Shown: positions 34,344 through 43,275, numbered from the stretch's first letter. The stretch is DNA of 64,000 nucleotides from Herbidospora sakaeratensis (GCF_001570525.1 NZ_BBXC01000009.1:240363-304362), one strand, 5' to 3'. The notes: generated by a model from the sequence alone, not told the origin. Made by a program: numbers and translations.

Positions 34344-34877
34344 ATGGCCGAGCCGGTGCAGCCGCCGCGCCCCGCGATGTTCTCCCTGACCGACACGCGG
34401 GACGCGGAGGAGGTCTCGGTACGCGGCCTGGTGTTCACCGGCCTCCTGCTGGCGGCGCTGGTCGCCACGTCGTGGATCCTGCTCACCGTGCCGACCGTGC
34501 TCACCGAGCAGTGGATCGTCGGCGCGACCGTCACGCTGACCGGCATCGTCGCCTTCTTCGGCCTCTACGCGTCGGTCAGGAAGATGCGGGTCGCCCTGGC
34601 GGGCGCGCTGTTCGTGGCCTGGCTGCTGCTGAACACCTACGCGTTCGTCATCGGCCCGCTCGACGACCGCAAGGAGTTCTGGGACACGCTGCGCCAGTTC
34701 ATGACGGTCGCCGTCGCGTTCTACTTCGGCTCGGAGACGATCGTGCAGGCCACGAAGGTCTTCCAGGCCGGGAAGATCACCTCGGAGACCATCCGCCGGA
34801 CCGGCATGGCGCCCGATCCGGCGGGGGTGCGGGCCGCCCTCAACGTGGACGCCGAACGCGCCCGCCGCAAGGGTTAA
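34344..34877 (+). CDS. Membrane protein of unknown function
   Basis: 177 residues with three or four membrane helices (about 29-49, 57-76, 83-104 and a weaker one near 118-135), a Pro-rich cytoplasmic N-terminus and a charged C-terminal tail after residue 140. AGGAG precedes the ATG by 8 bases. No family is recognised. It stands alone, overlapping the convergent deacetylase gene by 4 bases. Confidence 0.7.
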   Translation: MAEPVQPPRPAMFSLTDTRDAEEVSVRGLVFTGLLLAALVATSWILLTVPTVLTEQWIVGATVTLTGIVAFFGLYASVRKMRVALAGALFVAWLLLNTYAFVIGPLDDRKEFWDTLRQFMTVAVAFYFGSETIVQATKVFQAGKITSETIRRTGMAPDPAGVRAALNVDAERARRKG

Positions 34878-35683
34878 CGCAGCCCGCGGAACAGGTCGTC
34901 CTCGACTCCGTCGGCGGCCGGGACCGTCGACCTGACCAGCGTGTAGGCCTCGCCCGAGAACATCGCGCGCTGCGTCTCGGACGGCAGGCCCAGGAAGAAC
35001 GCGCTATCACCCTGGCTGCCGTGGGCGGTGATCGCCTTGATCTTGTGCTCGACGTAGCCGGACGTGTCGAGGATCGCGCTGATCTCCTCGTCGGGGGTGG
35101 TCCAGCTCTCGTACTCGTCCCAGCCCTCGGTGTCCATGCCGGCGGCGACCATGCCGTCGTACATGGACTTCATCCAGCTGCGCGGGGTCGCGGTGTAGTA
35201 GAACTTCGCCGGCACGCCGCTCAGCTCGACCGCCCGCGCCGCCACCCGGTGGGCCTGGATGTGGTCGGGGTGGCCGTAGCCGCCGTTCTCGTCGTAGGTG
35301 AGCACCACCTGCGGCCGGTACTTGCGCATCAGCTCGGCCAGCCGTTCGGCCGCCTCGTCGACCGGCACGTTGGCGAACGCGCGCTCGTCGTTGTTGCCGT
35401 CCCAGCCGTCCATGCCCGAGTCGCGGTAACCCAGCAGCTCCACGTCGGAGATGCCGAGGTGGGCCGCCGACTCCTGCAGCTCGGCCAGCCGGACCTTCGC
35501 CACCGCCGCGTCGTCGTGGCCCGGCTCGCCCGGTTTCACCCCGTCGGGCCCGTCTCCCTGCTCCCCGTTGGTGCACGTCACCAGCACCGTCCGCACGCCC
35601 TGGGCGGCGTAATGGGCGAACGTGCCGCCCGTTCCCATCACCTCGTCATCGGGATGGGCGTGCACGGCCATCAGTGTGAACAT
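34874..35683 (-). CDS. PIG-L family zinc deacetylase (MshB/Mca-like)
   Basis: 269 residues. Zinc motif AHPDDE at residues 9-14, the third ligand in GHPDHIQAHR (about residue 135), and the ENGGYGHPDH loop are typical of MshB/Mca, which deacetylate GlcNAc-Ins or cleave mycothiol S-conjugates. The NGEQGDGPDGVKPGE insert is also found in this actinobacterial branch. It could be a mycothiol-conjugate amidase; length is a little short of typical Mca (about 290). GGAGG precedes the ATG by 8 bases. Confidence 0.85.
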   Translation of the reverse strand: MFTLMAVHAHPDDEVMGTGGTFAHYAAQGVRTVLVTCTNGEQGDGPDGVKPGEPGHDDAAVAKVRLAELQESAAHLGISDVELLGYRDSGMDGWDGNNDERAFANVPVDEAAERLAELMRKYRPQVVLTYDENGGYGHPDHIQAHRVAARAVELSGVPAKFYYTATPRSWMKSMYDGMVAAGMDTEGWDEYESWTTPDEEISAILDTSGYVEHKIKAITAHGSQGDSAFFLGLPSETQRAMFSGEAYTLVRSTVPAADGVEDDLFRGLR

Positions 35684-35839
35684 CTCATTACCTCCACGAA
35701 TTGCTAGAACATCCCGCCCCCATGGGCGATTCCAGTTGCGTCACGAGCATCGAGGGCCATGAACTTTGACCGTCATCGGCGAGTCTCACTCCCCGAGAGA
35801 CGTTTTCAGGACGAACCGACCACCCCCGGGGGAAACCGA

Positions 35840-36589
35840 ATGACCCGCCCGCTGATCGCCGCCGCCGTGACCGCCCTGGCCGCGACCACACTCGCGTCGA
35901 CACTCATGGCCGCACCGGCCGCCGCCACCGCGAAGACCCAGACCATTTACGGCTACGCCTGGGCGGACGGTTCCAACCATCTGCGCATCACTCCGGCCAA
36001 GGCCAAGCTGGTGACCCAGCACGGGGTGCGCCGCTACAAGCTGACCACCGTGCCGGGCGCGAAGGAGCGCCGCGTCTTCACCGACGGGGTGCGCTTCCGG
36101 CGCATCACCACCGCCTGCGACCTGAAGGAGACCGAGGGCCGGATCAGGCAGGACAAGAAGGGCCTGGGCACCACCGACTGCGACGCCCTCGACCTGAAGT
36201 TCGTGCTCAGCCTCGGCCCCACCCCGGTGAAGATCACCATCACGCCGTCGCTGACCACGGTCGCCGAGTTCCTCGCCGTCCCGACCAACCCGGTCACCGC
36301 CTACGGTCAGCTCACCCGCGTCGACGACCGCACGGTGCTGTTCAAGCGCTCCGGCAGGGCCGCCGTCAAGCTCCGCTACACCCATCTCGGTTTCAACCGC
36401 GTGACGAAGAGCTGCTCCGACGGCTGGACCGCGAACGTGCCGAACGAGGAGGCCGGCATCGGCACCAAGCCGTGCAGCGCGACGGCCTTCCGCAAGGCCA
36501 TCAGGCACGCGGGCCCGGTGACGGTGAAGGTCTACTACCAGCCGGTCAGCGGTCATCTGTGGGAGGTCTGGGAGGCCCTGGGCGACTGA
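35840..36589 (+). CDS. Secreted protein with two tandem related domains, function unknown
   Basis: 249 residues from ATG 35840 (CGGGGG a few bases upstream). The signal peptide is long and Ala-rich (MTRPLIAAAVTALAAT... through APAAATA, about 31 residues). The mature chain has two related halves: TTACDLKETEGR...GLGTTDCDALDLKF...PVKITITP and TKSCSDGWTAN...GIGTKPCSATAFRKA...PVTVKVYY. Each half has a C-x(22-25)-C pair and a closing PVxI/VKxxxxP strand, so an internal duplication is clear. No known family. The end overlaps the convergent methyltransferase by 37 bases. Confidence 0.75.
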   Translation: MTRPLIAAAVTALAATTLASTLMAAPAAATAKTQTIYGYAWADGSNHLRITPAKAKLVTQHGVRRYKLTTVPGAKERRVFTDGVRFRRITTACDLKETEGRIRQDKKGLGTTDCDALDLKFVLSLGPTPVKITITPSLTTVAEFLAVPTNPVTAYGQLTRVDDRTVLFKRSGRAAVKLRYTHLGFNRVTKSCSDGWTANVPNEEAGIGTKPCSATAFRKAIRHAGPVTVKVYYQPVSGHLWEVWEALGD

Positions 36590-37059
36590 CCCGCCACCGC
36601 GAACACCTTCGGCCCGAGCACGCGCACCTCGGGCCGGAGGCCGTGGCGGGCGAACACCGCCGACAACCGGTCGCCCAGCTCGGCCGGCCGCTCGCCGGGG
36701 GTCTCGTAGAAGAGGGCGAGTGAGCCGCCCGGAGCCAGCAGCGCCAGCAGCCGCTCCATCTCGGCGGCCGGATCGTGTACCCAGAAGTGGTTGACGTTGA
36801 CCGCGAAGACGACGTCGAACTCGCCCTCGACCGACAGCCGCTCCAGCGCCTCACACCGGAAGTCGGCCTCCGGCACCCTCTCGCGCGCCGTTCGGATCGC
36901 GGTCTCCGACCGGTCGACGCCCAGATAACGGCCGGTCGTCAGCTTCTCCGTCACCAGCCGCGCGGCGGCCCCGCGGCCGCACCCGATCTCCAGCACCCAG
37001 GCGTCGGGCCGCAGATCGAGCGCGTCGACCGCGAGGGTCAGTCGTCCGGGAACCGCCAT
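36553..37059 (-). CDS. Class I SAM-dependent methyltransferase
   Basis: 168 residues, short for the class. Motif I VLEIGCGRGAAARLV, acidic loop GVDRSETAI, and motif near DVVFAVNVNHFW; LLAPGGSLALFYE is the post-II strand. These mark SAM binding; the acceptor cannot be predicted. The adjacent symporter gene begins upstream on the same strand, with its stop 9 bases before this start, so it may be the last gene of that transcript. Confidence 0.85.
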   Translation of the reverse strand: MAVPGRLTLAVDALDLRPDAWVLEIGCGRGAAARLVTEKLTTGRYLGVDRSETAIRTARERVPEADFRCEALERLSVEGEFDVVFAVNVNHFWVHDPAAEMERLLALLAPGGSLALFYETPGERPAELGDRLSAVFARHGLRPEVRVLGPKVFAVAGQSPRASQTSHR

Positions 37060-37068
37060 GCGGCCACG

Positions 37069-38715
37069 CTAACGAGCGCCACCGACATTCTTCGCCTGCT
37101 GCCCGTGGGCGCCCGCGCCGGTGAGCGCCCGCACTGACAACTCCGAATAGCGACCCGGGTCGGCCTTCTCCCTGCTCAGCAGCGTGCCGGCGACCGCGCA
37201 CAGGAACGCGAACGGGATCGACACCAGCCCGGGGTTCTCCAGCGGGAACACCTGGAAGTCGACCGGCGGCGGCAGCAGCGAACGCGGCCCGCCCGACACC
37301 ACCGGCGACAGCGCCACGAGCACGATCGAGCCCAGCAGGCCGCCGTAGATGCCGCAGACCACGCCGGTCGAGTTGAAGCGCCGCCAGAACAACGACAACA
37401 CGATCGCCGGCAGGTTGGCCGAGGCGGCCATCGCGAAGGCCAGCGCCACCAGGAACGCCACGTTCATGTCGCGCACCAGCACGGCCAGGAACACCGCGAA
37501 CACCCCGATGACGAACGCCGAGAAGCGCGCCACCGCGACCTCTTGCGACTCCTTCGGCTTGCCGAACATCAGCACGTGCCCGAAGAAGTCGTGCGCCAGC
37601 GACGTCGAGGACGCCAGCACCAGGCCCGACACCACGGCCAGGATCGTCGCGAACGCCACCGCGCCGATGAAGGCGAGCAGGATCTCCCCGCCGACCGGCC
37701 CGGCCACCGACTCGCCGACCGCCCGCGCGAGTTGCAGCGCGGCGGTGTTGCCCGACGGGTCCTGCGCGGTGATGGCCTCCTGCCCGACCAGCGCGGTCGC
37801 CCCGAACCCGAGCGCGAGGGTCATCAGGTAGAACGCGCCGACCAGGCCGATCGCCCAGTTCACCGACGTGCGGGCGGCGCGCGCGTCGGGCACGGTGAAG
37901 AACCGGCCGACGATGTGCGGGAGCCCCGCCGTGCCCAGCACCAGCGCGACCGCCAGACTGACGAAGTCGAGCTTGCCGACGATGCCGTCGGCGTCCTTCG
38001 CGTAGCGCTGGCCGGGGTTGAGGAACTGGCCGGGACGGCCGCTGCGGGCGTCGGCCGCGCCCAGCATCTCGCTCAGGTTGAAGCCGAACCGGCTCAGCAC
38101 CAGGACGGTCAGCGCGGTGGTCCCGGCCATCAGCAGCACGGCCTTGATGATCTGCACCCAGGTGGTGCCCTTCATGCCGCCGTAGCTGACGTAGAAGATC
38201 ATCATCATGCCGACGACCAGGATCGTGATGACCTTCGCGGCCTCCGGCGAGATGCCCATGAACGTCTCGCCCGGGTGGATGCCGAGCAGCAGCGACACCA
38301 GCGCGCCCGCGCCGACCATCTGGGCGACCAGGTAGAACACCGACACGGTCACCGTCGAGACGGCGGCGGCGGTGCGCACCATCGGCCGCCTGCCGCCCCG
38401 GTAGGACAACACGTCGGCCATGGTGAACCGGCCCGCGTTGCGCATCAGCTCGACCAGCAGCAGCGTCAGCAACCACGCCACCAGGAAGCCGATCGAGTAG
38501 AGGAACCCGTCGTAGCCCGACAACGCGATGATCCCGGCGATGCCGAGGAACGACGCCGCCGACATGTAGTCGCCCGCCAGGGCCAGGCCGTTCTGCGCGC
38601 CGGAGAAGGTCCGGCCGCCGGCGTAGAAGTCGTCGGTGCCCTTGGTGTTGACGCGGGCCCAGATCGTCACCCCGAGGGTGATCACGATGAAGACGGCGAA
38701 CAGCCCGATGGTCAT
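37069..38715 (-). CDS. actP: Cation/acetate symporter (ActP-like, SSS family)
   Basis: 548 residues with 13 predicted helices. Family marks are FYAGGRTFSGAQNGLALAGDYMSAASFLG (seen as GGRTFSGAQNGLA), the sodium-site helix around SYGGMKGTTWVQIIKA, and GLPHIVGRFFTVPDA. It takes up acetate or similar short monocarboxylates with Na+ or H+. The ATG overlaps the DUF485 gene's stop (ATGA); the pairing of DUF485 with ActP is the usual operon form in many bacteria. Confidence 0.9.
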   Translation of the reverse strand: MTIGLFAVFIVITLGVTIWARVNTKGTDDFYAGGRTFSGAQNGLALAGDYMSAASFLGIAGIIALSGYDGFLYSIGFLVAWLLTLLLVELMRNAGRFTMADVLSYRGGRRPMVRTAAAVSTVTVSVFYLVAQMVGAGALVSLLLGIHPGETFMGISPEAAKVITILVVGMMMIFYVSYGGMKGTTWVQIIKAVLLMAGTTALTVLVLSRFGFNLSEMLGAADARSGRPGQFLNPGQRYAKDADGIVGKLDFVSLAVALVLGTAGLPHIVGRFFTVPDARAARTSVNWAIGLVGAFYLMTLALGFGATALVGQEAITAQDPSGNTAALQLARAVGESVAGPVGGEILLAFIGAVAFATILAVVSGLVLASSTSLAHDFFGHVLMFGKPKESQEVAVARFSAFVIGVFAVFLAVLVRDMNVAFLVALAFAMAASANLPAIVLSLFWRRFNSTGVVCGIYGGLLGSIVLVALSPVVSGGPRSLLPPPVDFQVFPLENPGLVSIPFAFLCAVAGTLLSREKADPGRYSELSVRALTGAGAHGQQAKNVGGAR

Positions 38716-39089
38716 CGGCGCGTCCAGTTCTCGATGCGGTGGCGCTCGGCCAGGATGCGGCGTTCGCGCTCGCGTTCGGCCTGGCGCTGGCCGGCCTCGT
38801 CGCGCAGCTCGGCCGACAGCGGGTCGAGCATGCGGCGGGCGTAGCGGGTGTAGCGCCAGGCCAGCGCGAACGTCGAGACGAACTGCAGCACGCCGAGCAG
38901 CAGCGCGACGTTGACGTTGCCGATCGCGGGCAGGGCCATGAAGTCGCGGGCGAAGGCCGACAGAGCGATGTACAGGAAGTACCAGCCCAGGAACGCTCCA
39001 ACGATCGTCAGCGCCAGTCGCCGGAACCGTGCTTTGAGCAGGCGGAACCGCTCGTCGGTCGCCAGCCCGGCCAGGTCGTCCGCCTGCAC
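38712..39089 (-). CDS. DUF485 membrane protein (YjcH-like)
   Basis: 125 residues from a GTG at 39089 behind GGAGG. Two membrane helices (about residues 27-48 and 60-82) with the DUF485 pattern RFRLLKARFRRLALTIVGAF, FLGWYFLYIALSAFARDF (seen as YFLYIALSAFA). The C-terminal third is highly charged (RDEAGQRQAERERERR). Usually an ActP partner of unknown detailed role. The frame stays open far upstream on this strand, but that part is antisense to the amidohydrolase gene region and is not coding. Confidence 0.85.
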   Translation of the reverse strand: MQADDLAGLATDERFRLLKARFRRLALTIVGAFLGWYFLYIALSAFARDFMALPAIGNVNVALLLGVLQFVSTFALAWRYTRYARRMLDPLSAELRDEAGQRQAERERERRILAERHRIENWTRR

Positions 39090-39172
39090 GGGGCCTCCAT
39101 CAGGGGAAAGATCTCTTGCGGTGACCGTCCGTACACGAGTCACTCCGCACCGAGACCTCACCATAAAGGGGG

Positions 39173-40393
39173 TTACGCCGATTTTCCGGGGAACGCGGGA
39201 AAGTGGGTCAGGGAGTTGGTCGAGGCGATCACCCGGCCGCCCACGACGACGTGCCGGGGCGGGTTGTGGCGGGTCAGCGCCTCCCTGATCGTGGTCCCGT
39301 CGAGGACGACGAAGTCGGCCGGGGCGCCCTCGGTGAGGCCGTCGGTCTCCCGGCCGATCACGCGGGCGGCGGTGGTGGTGACCATGTCGTACAGGTCGTC
39401 GAGGCGGTTCGGGCCGAGGACGTGCGCGGCCAGGAAGGCGACCTCCAGCAGGTTGTGGCGGCCGAAGGGGTAGTAGGCGTCCTCGATGTCGTCCTGGCCG
39501 AGCGCGACCGGCACCCCGGCGTCGGTCAGCGGGAAGACCGGCAGGTGCAGCGGGCCGGTGTGCGGGTCGCTGACCAGGCCGAGGCCGGCCCTCGTGATCA
39601 GCCCGGTCAGCCGGCGCAGGTAGGGCTCGGGGTAGAGGGCCATCGCGCGGGCGTGCTGGGCGCTGGCCCGGCCCGCCATGTCGTGGGCGAGCAGTTCGGC
39701 GGCCAGCGTCTCGGTGGTGCGCAGGCCGGGGTCGCCCGCGTCGTCCACGAGCATCGCGACCCGCCTGCCGGTGCGCCTGGCCAGCGCCACCATGCGCCGC
39801 ACGTGCTCGGCGGCGGCGGCGTCGGTGAACTCGATCCACGGGATGCCGCCGACCACGTCGGCGCCCAGGGCGACGGCCTCCTCGACGAGTTCCTCGGTGC
39901 CGGGGGCCTTCAGCAGGCCGTCCTGCGGGAAGGCGACGACCCTGACGTCGACGAACTCCCGGAACTCCTCCTTCAGCGCCAGCAGCGCCCGCACCCCGGT
40001 GAGCCCGGCGGCCGGGTCGACGTCGGCGAACGCCTGCACCGCCCGCACCCCGTGCCGGACCGACTCGACCAGCGCCGCGCGGGCCCGGACGGTGACGGCC
40101 TCCTCGGTCTGGCCGGCCTTCACGGCCGCGGCGCCGTCGATGGCGTCCATGGCCGCGCCCATGGTCCCGTTCGTGTACGCCGCCAGCGGCCCCCCGCCCG
40201 CCAGGTCGAGCGTGTGGACCTTGCAGAGGTGGAGGTGGGCGTCGACGAAGGGCTCGGTGACCAGGTTGCCCTCGGCGTCGAGGCCGGAGGCGGCGCCGGA
40301 GTCGGGGGTGATCGAGGTGAGGCGGCCCCGCTCGGCGGTGAGCGTCCATCGTCCGGGGCGGCCGCGCAGGGCGGCGTTGTGCACGGTCAACAT
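39173..40393 (-). CDS. Cytosine-deaminase-like amidohydrolase with an altered metal site
   Basis: 406 residues, TIM-barrel amidohydrolase related to CodA and TRZ/ATZ enzymes. The HxH motif VDAHLHLCK (His53, His55) and the barrel-end Asp in ALGQDDI are present, as is the His in SAQHARAM. The segment that reads HCDEIDD in CodA (metal His plus catalytic Glu) reads LVDDAGD here, so one metal ligand and the proton-shuttle Glu seem lost. That argues against ordinary cytosine deaminase activity. C-terminal GGRVIASTNSL ends the metal-domain in the CodA way. Stands alone. Confidence 0.75.
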   Translation of the reverse strand: MLTVHNAALRGRPGRWTLTAERGRLTSITPDSGAASGLDAEGNLVTEPFVDAHLHLCKVHTLDLAGGGPLAAYTNGTMGAAMDAIDGAAAVKAGQTEEAVTVRARAALVESVRHGVRAVQAFADVDPAAGLTGVRALLALKEEFREFVDVRVVAFPQDGLLKAPGTEELVEEAVALGADVVGGIPWIEFTDAAAAEHVRRMVALARRTGRRVAMLVDDAGDPGLRTTETLAAELLAHDMAGRASAQHARAMALYPEPYLRRLTGLITRAGLGLVSDPHTGPLHLPVFPLTDAGVPVALGQDDIEDAYYPFGRHNLLEVAFLAAHVLGPNRLDDLYDMVTTTAARVIGRETDGLTEGAPADFVVLDGTTIREALTRHNPPRHVVVGGRVIASTNSLTHFPAFPGKSA

Positions 40394-40443
40394 GAGGGGA
40401 CGCTAGGCGGTTGTAGCGTCGGAGAAAAGTTCTTCCGCGCCGG

Positions 40444-40470
40444 TGTCCATCCGGCGCCGGCCCGTTCGTC
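40444..40470 (+). promoter_or_regulatory. Possible ECF-sigma promoter for the DGPF/ECF operon
   Basis: TGTCCA at 40444-40449, a 17-base spacer, then CGTC at 40467-40470. This resembles the TGTC...CGTC class of ECF promoters reported for ECF42 groups. It lies 40 bases upstream of the first DGPF gene, so autoregulation is likely if real. Confidence 0.4.
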
Positions 40471-40509
40471 GTCATCCCGTCAGACCACGGAACAGAGGAG
40501 CACAGGCTC

Positions 40510-40830
40510 GTGAAATACATGCTCTTGATCTACAGCGGCGGCGCGGCGGGCGACTTCGAGGCCTGGATGGACTACGACAAGTCGGTCAAGGAGGCCGGCG
40601 TCTACGTCTCCGGGGAGTCCCTCACCGACGTCGCCCAGGCCACCACCGTCCGCGTCGACGGCACTGAGCGCGTCGTGACCGACGGGCCGTTCGCGGAGGC
40701 GCGGGAGGTCCTCGGCGGCTACTACGTCCTCGACGTGCCCGACAGGGAGACCGCCCTCGACTGGGCGGCCCGCTGTCCCGGCTCCTGGGAGGGCGGCGCG
40801 GTCGTGCTGCGGGAATGCGAGGTCTTCTGA
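40510..40830 (+). CDS. DGPF/YCII-family protein 1
   Basis: 106 residues, ferredoxin-like YCII fold with N-terminal KYMLLIY, the name motif VVTDGPFAEAREVLGGYYVLDV, and a closing strand with VVLRECEVF. GTG start at 40510 follows GGAG-like AGAGGAG. DGPF proteins are small, of unknown function, and almost always linked to ECF42 sigma factors. It is the first gene of a three-gene operon with a second copy and the sigma factor. Confidence 0.88.
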   Translation: MKYMLLIYSGGAAGDFEAWMDYDKSVKEAGVYVSGESLTDVAQATTVRVDGTERVVTDGPFAEAREVLGGYYVLDVPDRETALDWAARCPGSWEGGAVVLRECEVF

Positions 40831-41156
40831 TGAAGTACATGCTGCTGATCCACGGCGCCAGCGAGAAGTGCACAACCGACGACTGGGTGGCCTACGGCAG
40901 GGCCCTCCAGGACGCCGGCGTCTACGTCGGCAGCGCGCCGCTGGCCGACGACAGCCTCACCACGACGGTCCGGGTCTCCGACGGCGGCGAGACCGTCGTC
41001 ACCGACGGCCCCTTCGCCGAGGCCCACGAGGTGCTCGGCGGCTACTACATCATCGACGTGCCCGATCTCGACGCGGCGAGCGACTGGGCCGCCCGCTGCC
41101 CGGGGGCGCGCTTCGGCGGCCGGATGGTGGTCCGCCCGATCGTCGAGTTCCCCTGA
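40830..41156 (+). CDS. DGPF/YCII-family protein 2
   Basis: 108 residues, paralogue of the preceding gene: KYMLLIHG start, VVTDGPFAEAHEVLGGYYIIDV motif and a final MVVRPIVEF strand. The ATG overlaps the upstream stop by one base (TGATG). The two proteins may form heteromers or have diverged sensing roles; both are inference. Confidence 0.88.
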   Translation: MKYMLLIHGASEKCTTDDWVAYGRALQDAGVYVGSAPLADDSLTTTVRVSDGGETVVTDGPFAEAHEVLGGYYIIDVPDLDAASDWAARCPGARFGGRMVVRPIVEFP

Positions 41157-41161
41157 CGCCC

Positions 41162-42385
41162 GTGACCGGCGACGTCAACGCGTCGGTCGAGGCGATCTTC
41201 CGTGAGGAGCGCGGCCGGTTGCTGGCCGCGCTCGTCCGGCGGTTCGGTGACCTCGACCTGGCCGAGGAGGTCACCTCGGAGGCGATCGAGGCCGCCCTGA
41301 TCCGGTGGCCGGTCGACGGGGTGCCGGCCAGCCCGGGGGCCTGGCTGATGACCACCGCCCGCCGCCGCGCCGTCGACCGGTTGCGCCGCGACCAGACGTA
41401 CGCCGCCCGGCTGGCCCTGCTGCAGGTCGAGGCCGACCGGGCGGGGCCGCCGGTGGTCGACGGCGTGCTGCCCGACGAGCGGCTGCGGCTGTTCTTCACC
41501 TGCTCCCACCCGGCGCTGCCCGAGGCCGACCGGGGCGCGCTCACCCTGCGCTACCTGGCCGGCCTGACGACCGCCGAGGTGGCGCGGGCCTACTTGGTCC
41601 CGGTGGAGACCATGGCGAAACGCCTGGTCAGGGCCAAGAAGAAGATCAGCGGGGCGCGCATCCCGTTCCGGGTGCCGGACGTGCGTGAACTCCCGGCCCG
41701 GCTGCCCGGCGTGCTGCGCGCGATCTACTCGATCTTCACCGAGGGCTACGCCGCCAGCGCCGGGCCCGATCTCGTCCGCCACGACCTGGCCGAGGAGGCG
41801 CTGCGCCTGGCCCGCATCCTGCACCGCCTGCTGCCCGGCGAACGCGAGGTCACCGGCCTGCTGGCGCTGATGCTGCTCACCCACGCCCGCCGCGCCGCCC
41901 GGACCGGCCCCGACGGCGGCCTGGTCCTGCTGGAAGACCAGGACCGCTCCCTCTGGGACCGCGCCATGATCGACGAAGGCGAGCCCCTGGTCGTCGCCGC
42001 CCTGACCGGCGGCCCTCCGGGCCCCTACGGCGTGCAGGCCGCCATCGCCGCCCTGCACGACGAGGAGCCGACCGACTGGCCCCAGATCGTCAGCCTGTAC
42101 GACGTCCTCCGGTCGCTCACCCCCTCGCCGGTGGTCGACCTCAACCGCGCGGTCGCCGTCGCCATGCGCGACGGCCCGGAGGCGGGCCTGGCCCTGCTCG
42201 ACGACCTGGCGGGGGAGCCCCGGCTGCGCGGCCTGCACGTCTTCCCGGCCGCCCGGGGCGAACTGCTGCGCCGGCTGGGCCGCCCGGCCGAGGCGGCGCA
42301 CGCCTTCCGCGAGGCCCTGGAGCTGGTCGGCAGCGAACCCGAACGCCGCCACCTGCGAGCGCGGCTCGACGAGGTCGGCGGCTAG
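41162..42385 (+). CDS. ECF RNA polymerase sigma factor with C-terminal extension (ECF42 type)
   Basis: 407 residues from GTG 41162, five bases after the DGPF gene. Sigma region 2 lies at about 7-75 (LAEEVTSEAIEAAL and PGAWLMTTARRRAVDRLRR), region 4 at about 110-165 (LTLRYLAGLTTAEVARAYLVPVETMAKRLVRAKKKI, seen in part). The remaining 240 residues form the helical, TPR-like extension (PVVDLNRAVAVAM) typical of ECF42, which has no anti-sigma factor. It likely directs transcription of its own operon. It overlaps the convergent NAD kinase by 4 bases. Confidence 0.9.
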   Translation: MTGDVNASVEAIFREERGRLLAALVRRFGDLDLAEEVTSEAIEAALIRWPVDGVPASPGAWLMTTARRRAVDRLRRDQTYAARLALLQVEADRAGPPVVDGVLPDERLRLFFTCSHPALPEADRGALTLRYLAGLTTAEVARAYLVPVETMAKRLVRAKKKISGARIPFRVPDVRELPARLPGVLRAIYSIFTEGYAASAGPDLVRHDLAEEALRLARILHRLLPGEREVTGLLALMLLTHARRAARTGPDGGLVLLEDQDRSLWDRAMIDEGEPLVVAALTGGPPGPYGVQAAIAALHDEEPTDWPQIVSLYDVLRSLTPSPVVDLNRAVAVAMRDGPEAGLALLDDLAGEPRLRGLHVFPAARGELLRRLGRPAEAAHAFREALELVGSEPERRHLRARLDEVGG

Positions 42386-43245
42386 TCGACCTCGGCGCTC
42401 CCGTTGACCCGCAGTTTGCGCCGGGCCCGCTCGTAGAACGACGTCGTGCCCAGCCGCACCACCCGGGCCGCCGCCCGGACCGCCGTGACGGTGATCCGGT
42501 GGCCGGGAGACAGGTGCCCGGCGATCGTCCCGTCGACCTCGACCGCGATGTGCCCGCTGGTCGGCAGCACCTCCAGCGTCACCTCCTCGTCGGCCGAGAG
42601 CACCAGCGCCCGGTTGAACGTCGAGTGGGCCGCCGCCGGCACCACGAGGAAGCCCTCGACGTTGGGGGAGACGATCGGCCCGCCGGCCGAGAAGCTGTAG
42701 GCCGTCGACCCGGTCGAGGTCGCCACGATCACCGCGTCGGCCGCCAGCCGGACGAACGGGTGCCCCGCCACCGACACCGCCACGGCCGCCATCCCGTCGC
42801 CGGGGTGCCGGACCAGCGCGATGTCGTTGAACGCCAGCACCTCGCCGTCGCCGGGGAGCTGGGTCCGCACGGCCATCCGCGCCTCGACGAAGTGCTCGTG
42901 GCCGTCGATCGCGGTCAGCGCCGGGGGCAGTTCCTCGACGTCGATCTCGGCCAGGAACCCGAGCTTGCCCAGGTTGACCCCGAGCACCGGGGTCGGCAGC
43001 CCGGCGATCAGCCGCATCGCCCGCAACATGGTTCCGTCGCCGCCGAGGCTGACCATCAGGTCAGACCGCGCGGCCAGTTCGGCGGGCCCGACGGGCAGGG
43101 CGCTGCAGTCGATCCGCCCGACCTCCTCGGGCAGCCCGACCACCGTCACGCCGCGCCCGCGAGCCCACTCGATGATCGTGTCGATGGCCTCTTTGGAGTC
43201 GCGGCGCGGATGCAGGACCAGCCCGACCGTGTTCACCATGCCCAT
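42382..43245 (-). CDS. nadK: NAD kinase (ATP/poly-P dependent)
   Basis: 287 residues making NADP from NAD. Motifs are the conserved VSLGGDGTMLRA (GGDGT), GVNLGKLGFLAE (substrate loop), VATSTGSTAYSFSAGGP, and the C-terminal beta domain. The start is ATG 43245, with an internal ATG two codons later (43239); both are plausible. Normal length for actinobacterial NadK. Divergent from the uridine-kinase-like gene, 30 bases apart. Confidence 0.94.
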   Translation of the reverse strand: MGMVNTVGLVLHPRRDSKEAIDTIIEWARGRGVTVVGLPEEVGRIDCSALPVGPAELAARSDLMVSLGGDGTMLRAMRLIAGLPTPVLGVNLGKLGFLAEIDVEELPPALTAIDGHEHFVEARMAVRTQLPGDGEVLAFNDIALVRHPGDGMAAVAVSVAGHPFVRLAADAVIVATSTGSTAYSFSAGGPIVSPNVEGFLVVPAAAHSTFNRALVLSADEEVTLEVLPTSGHIAVEVDGTIAGHLSPGHRITVTAVRAAARVVRLGTTSFYERARRKLRVNGSAEVD

Positions 43246-43275
43246 CCGCCCACTTTAGGGCGGCATGATGGCCTG

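Noticed and set aside
39090-40520. Upstream part of the minus-strand frame of the DUF485 gene
   Set aside because: It is antisense-frame sequence over the amidohydrolase gene; the real product starts at GTG 39089 behind GGAGG.
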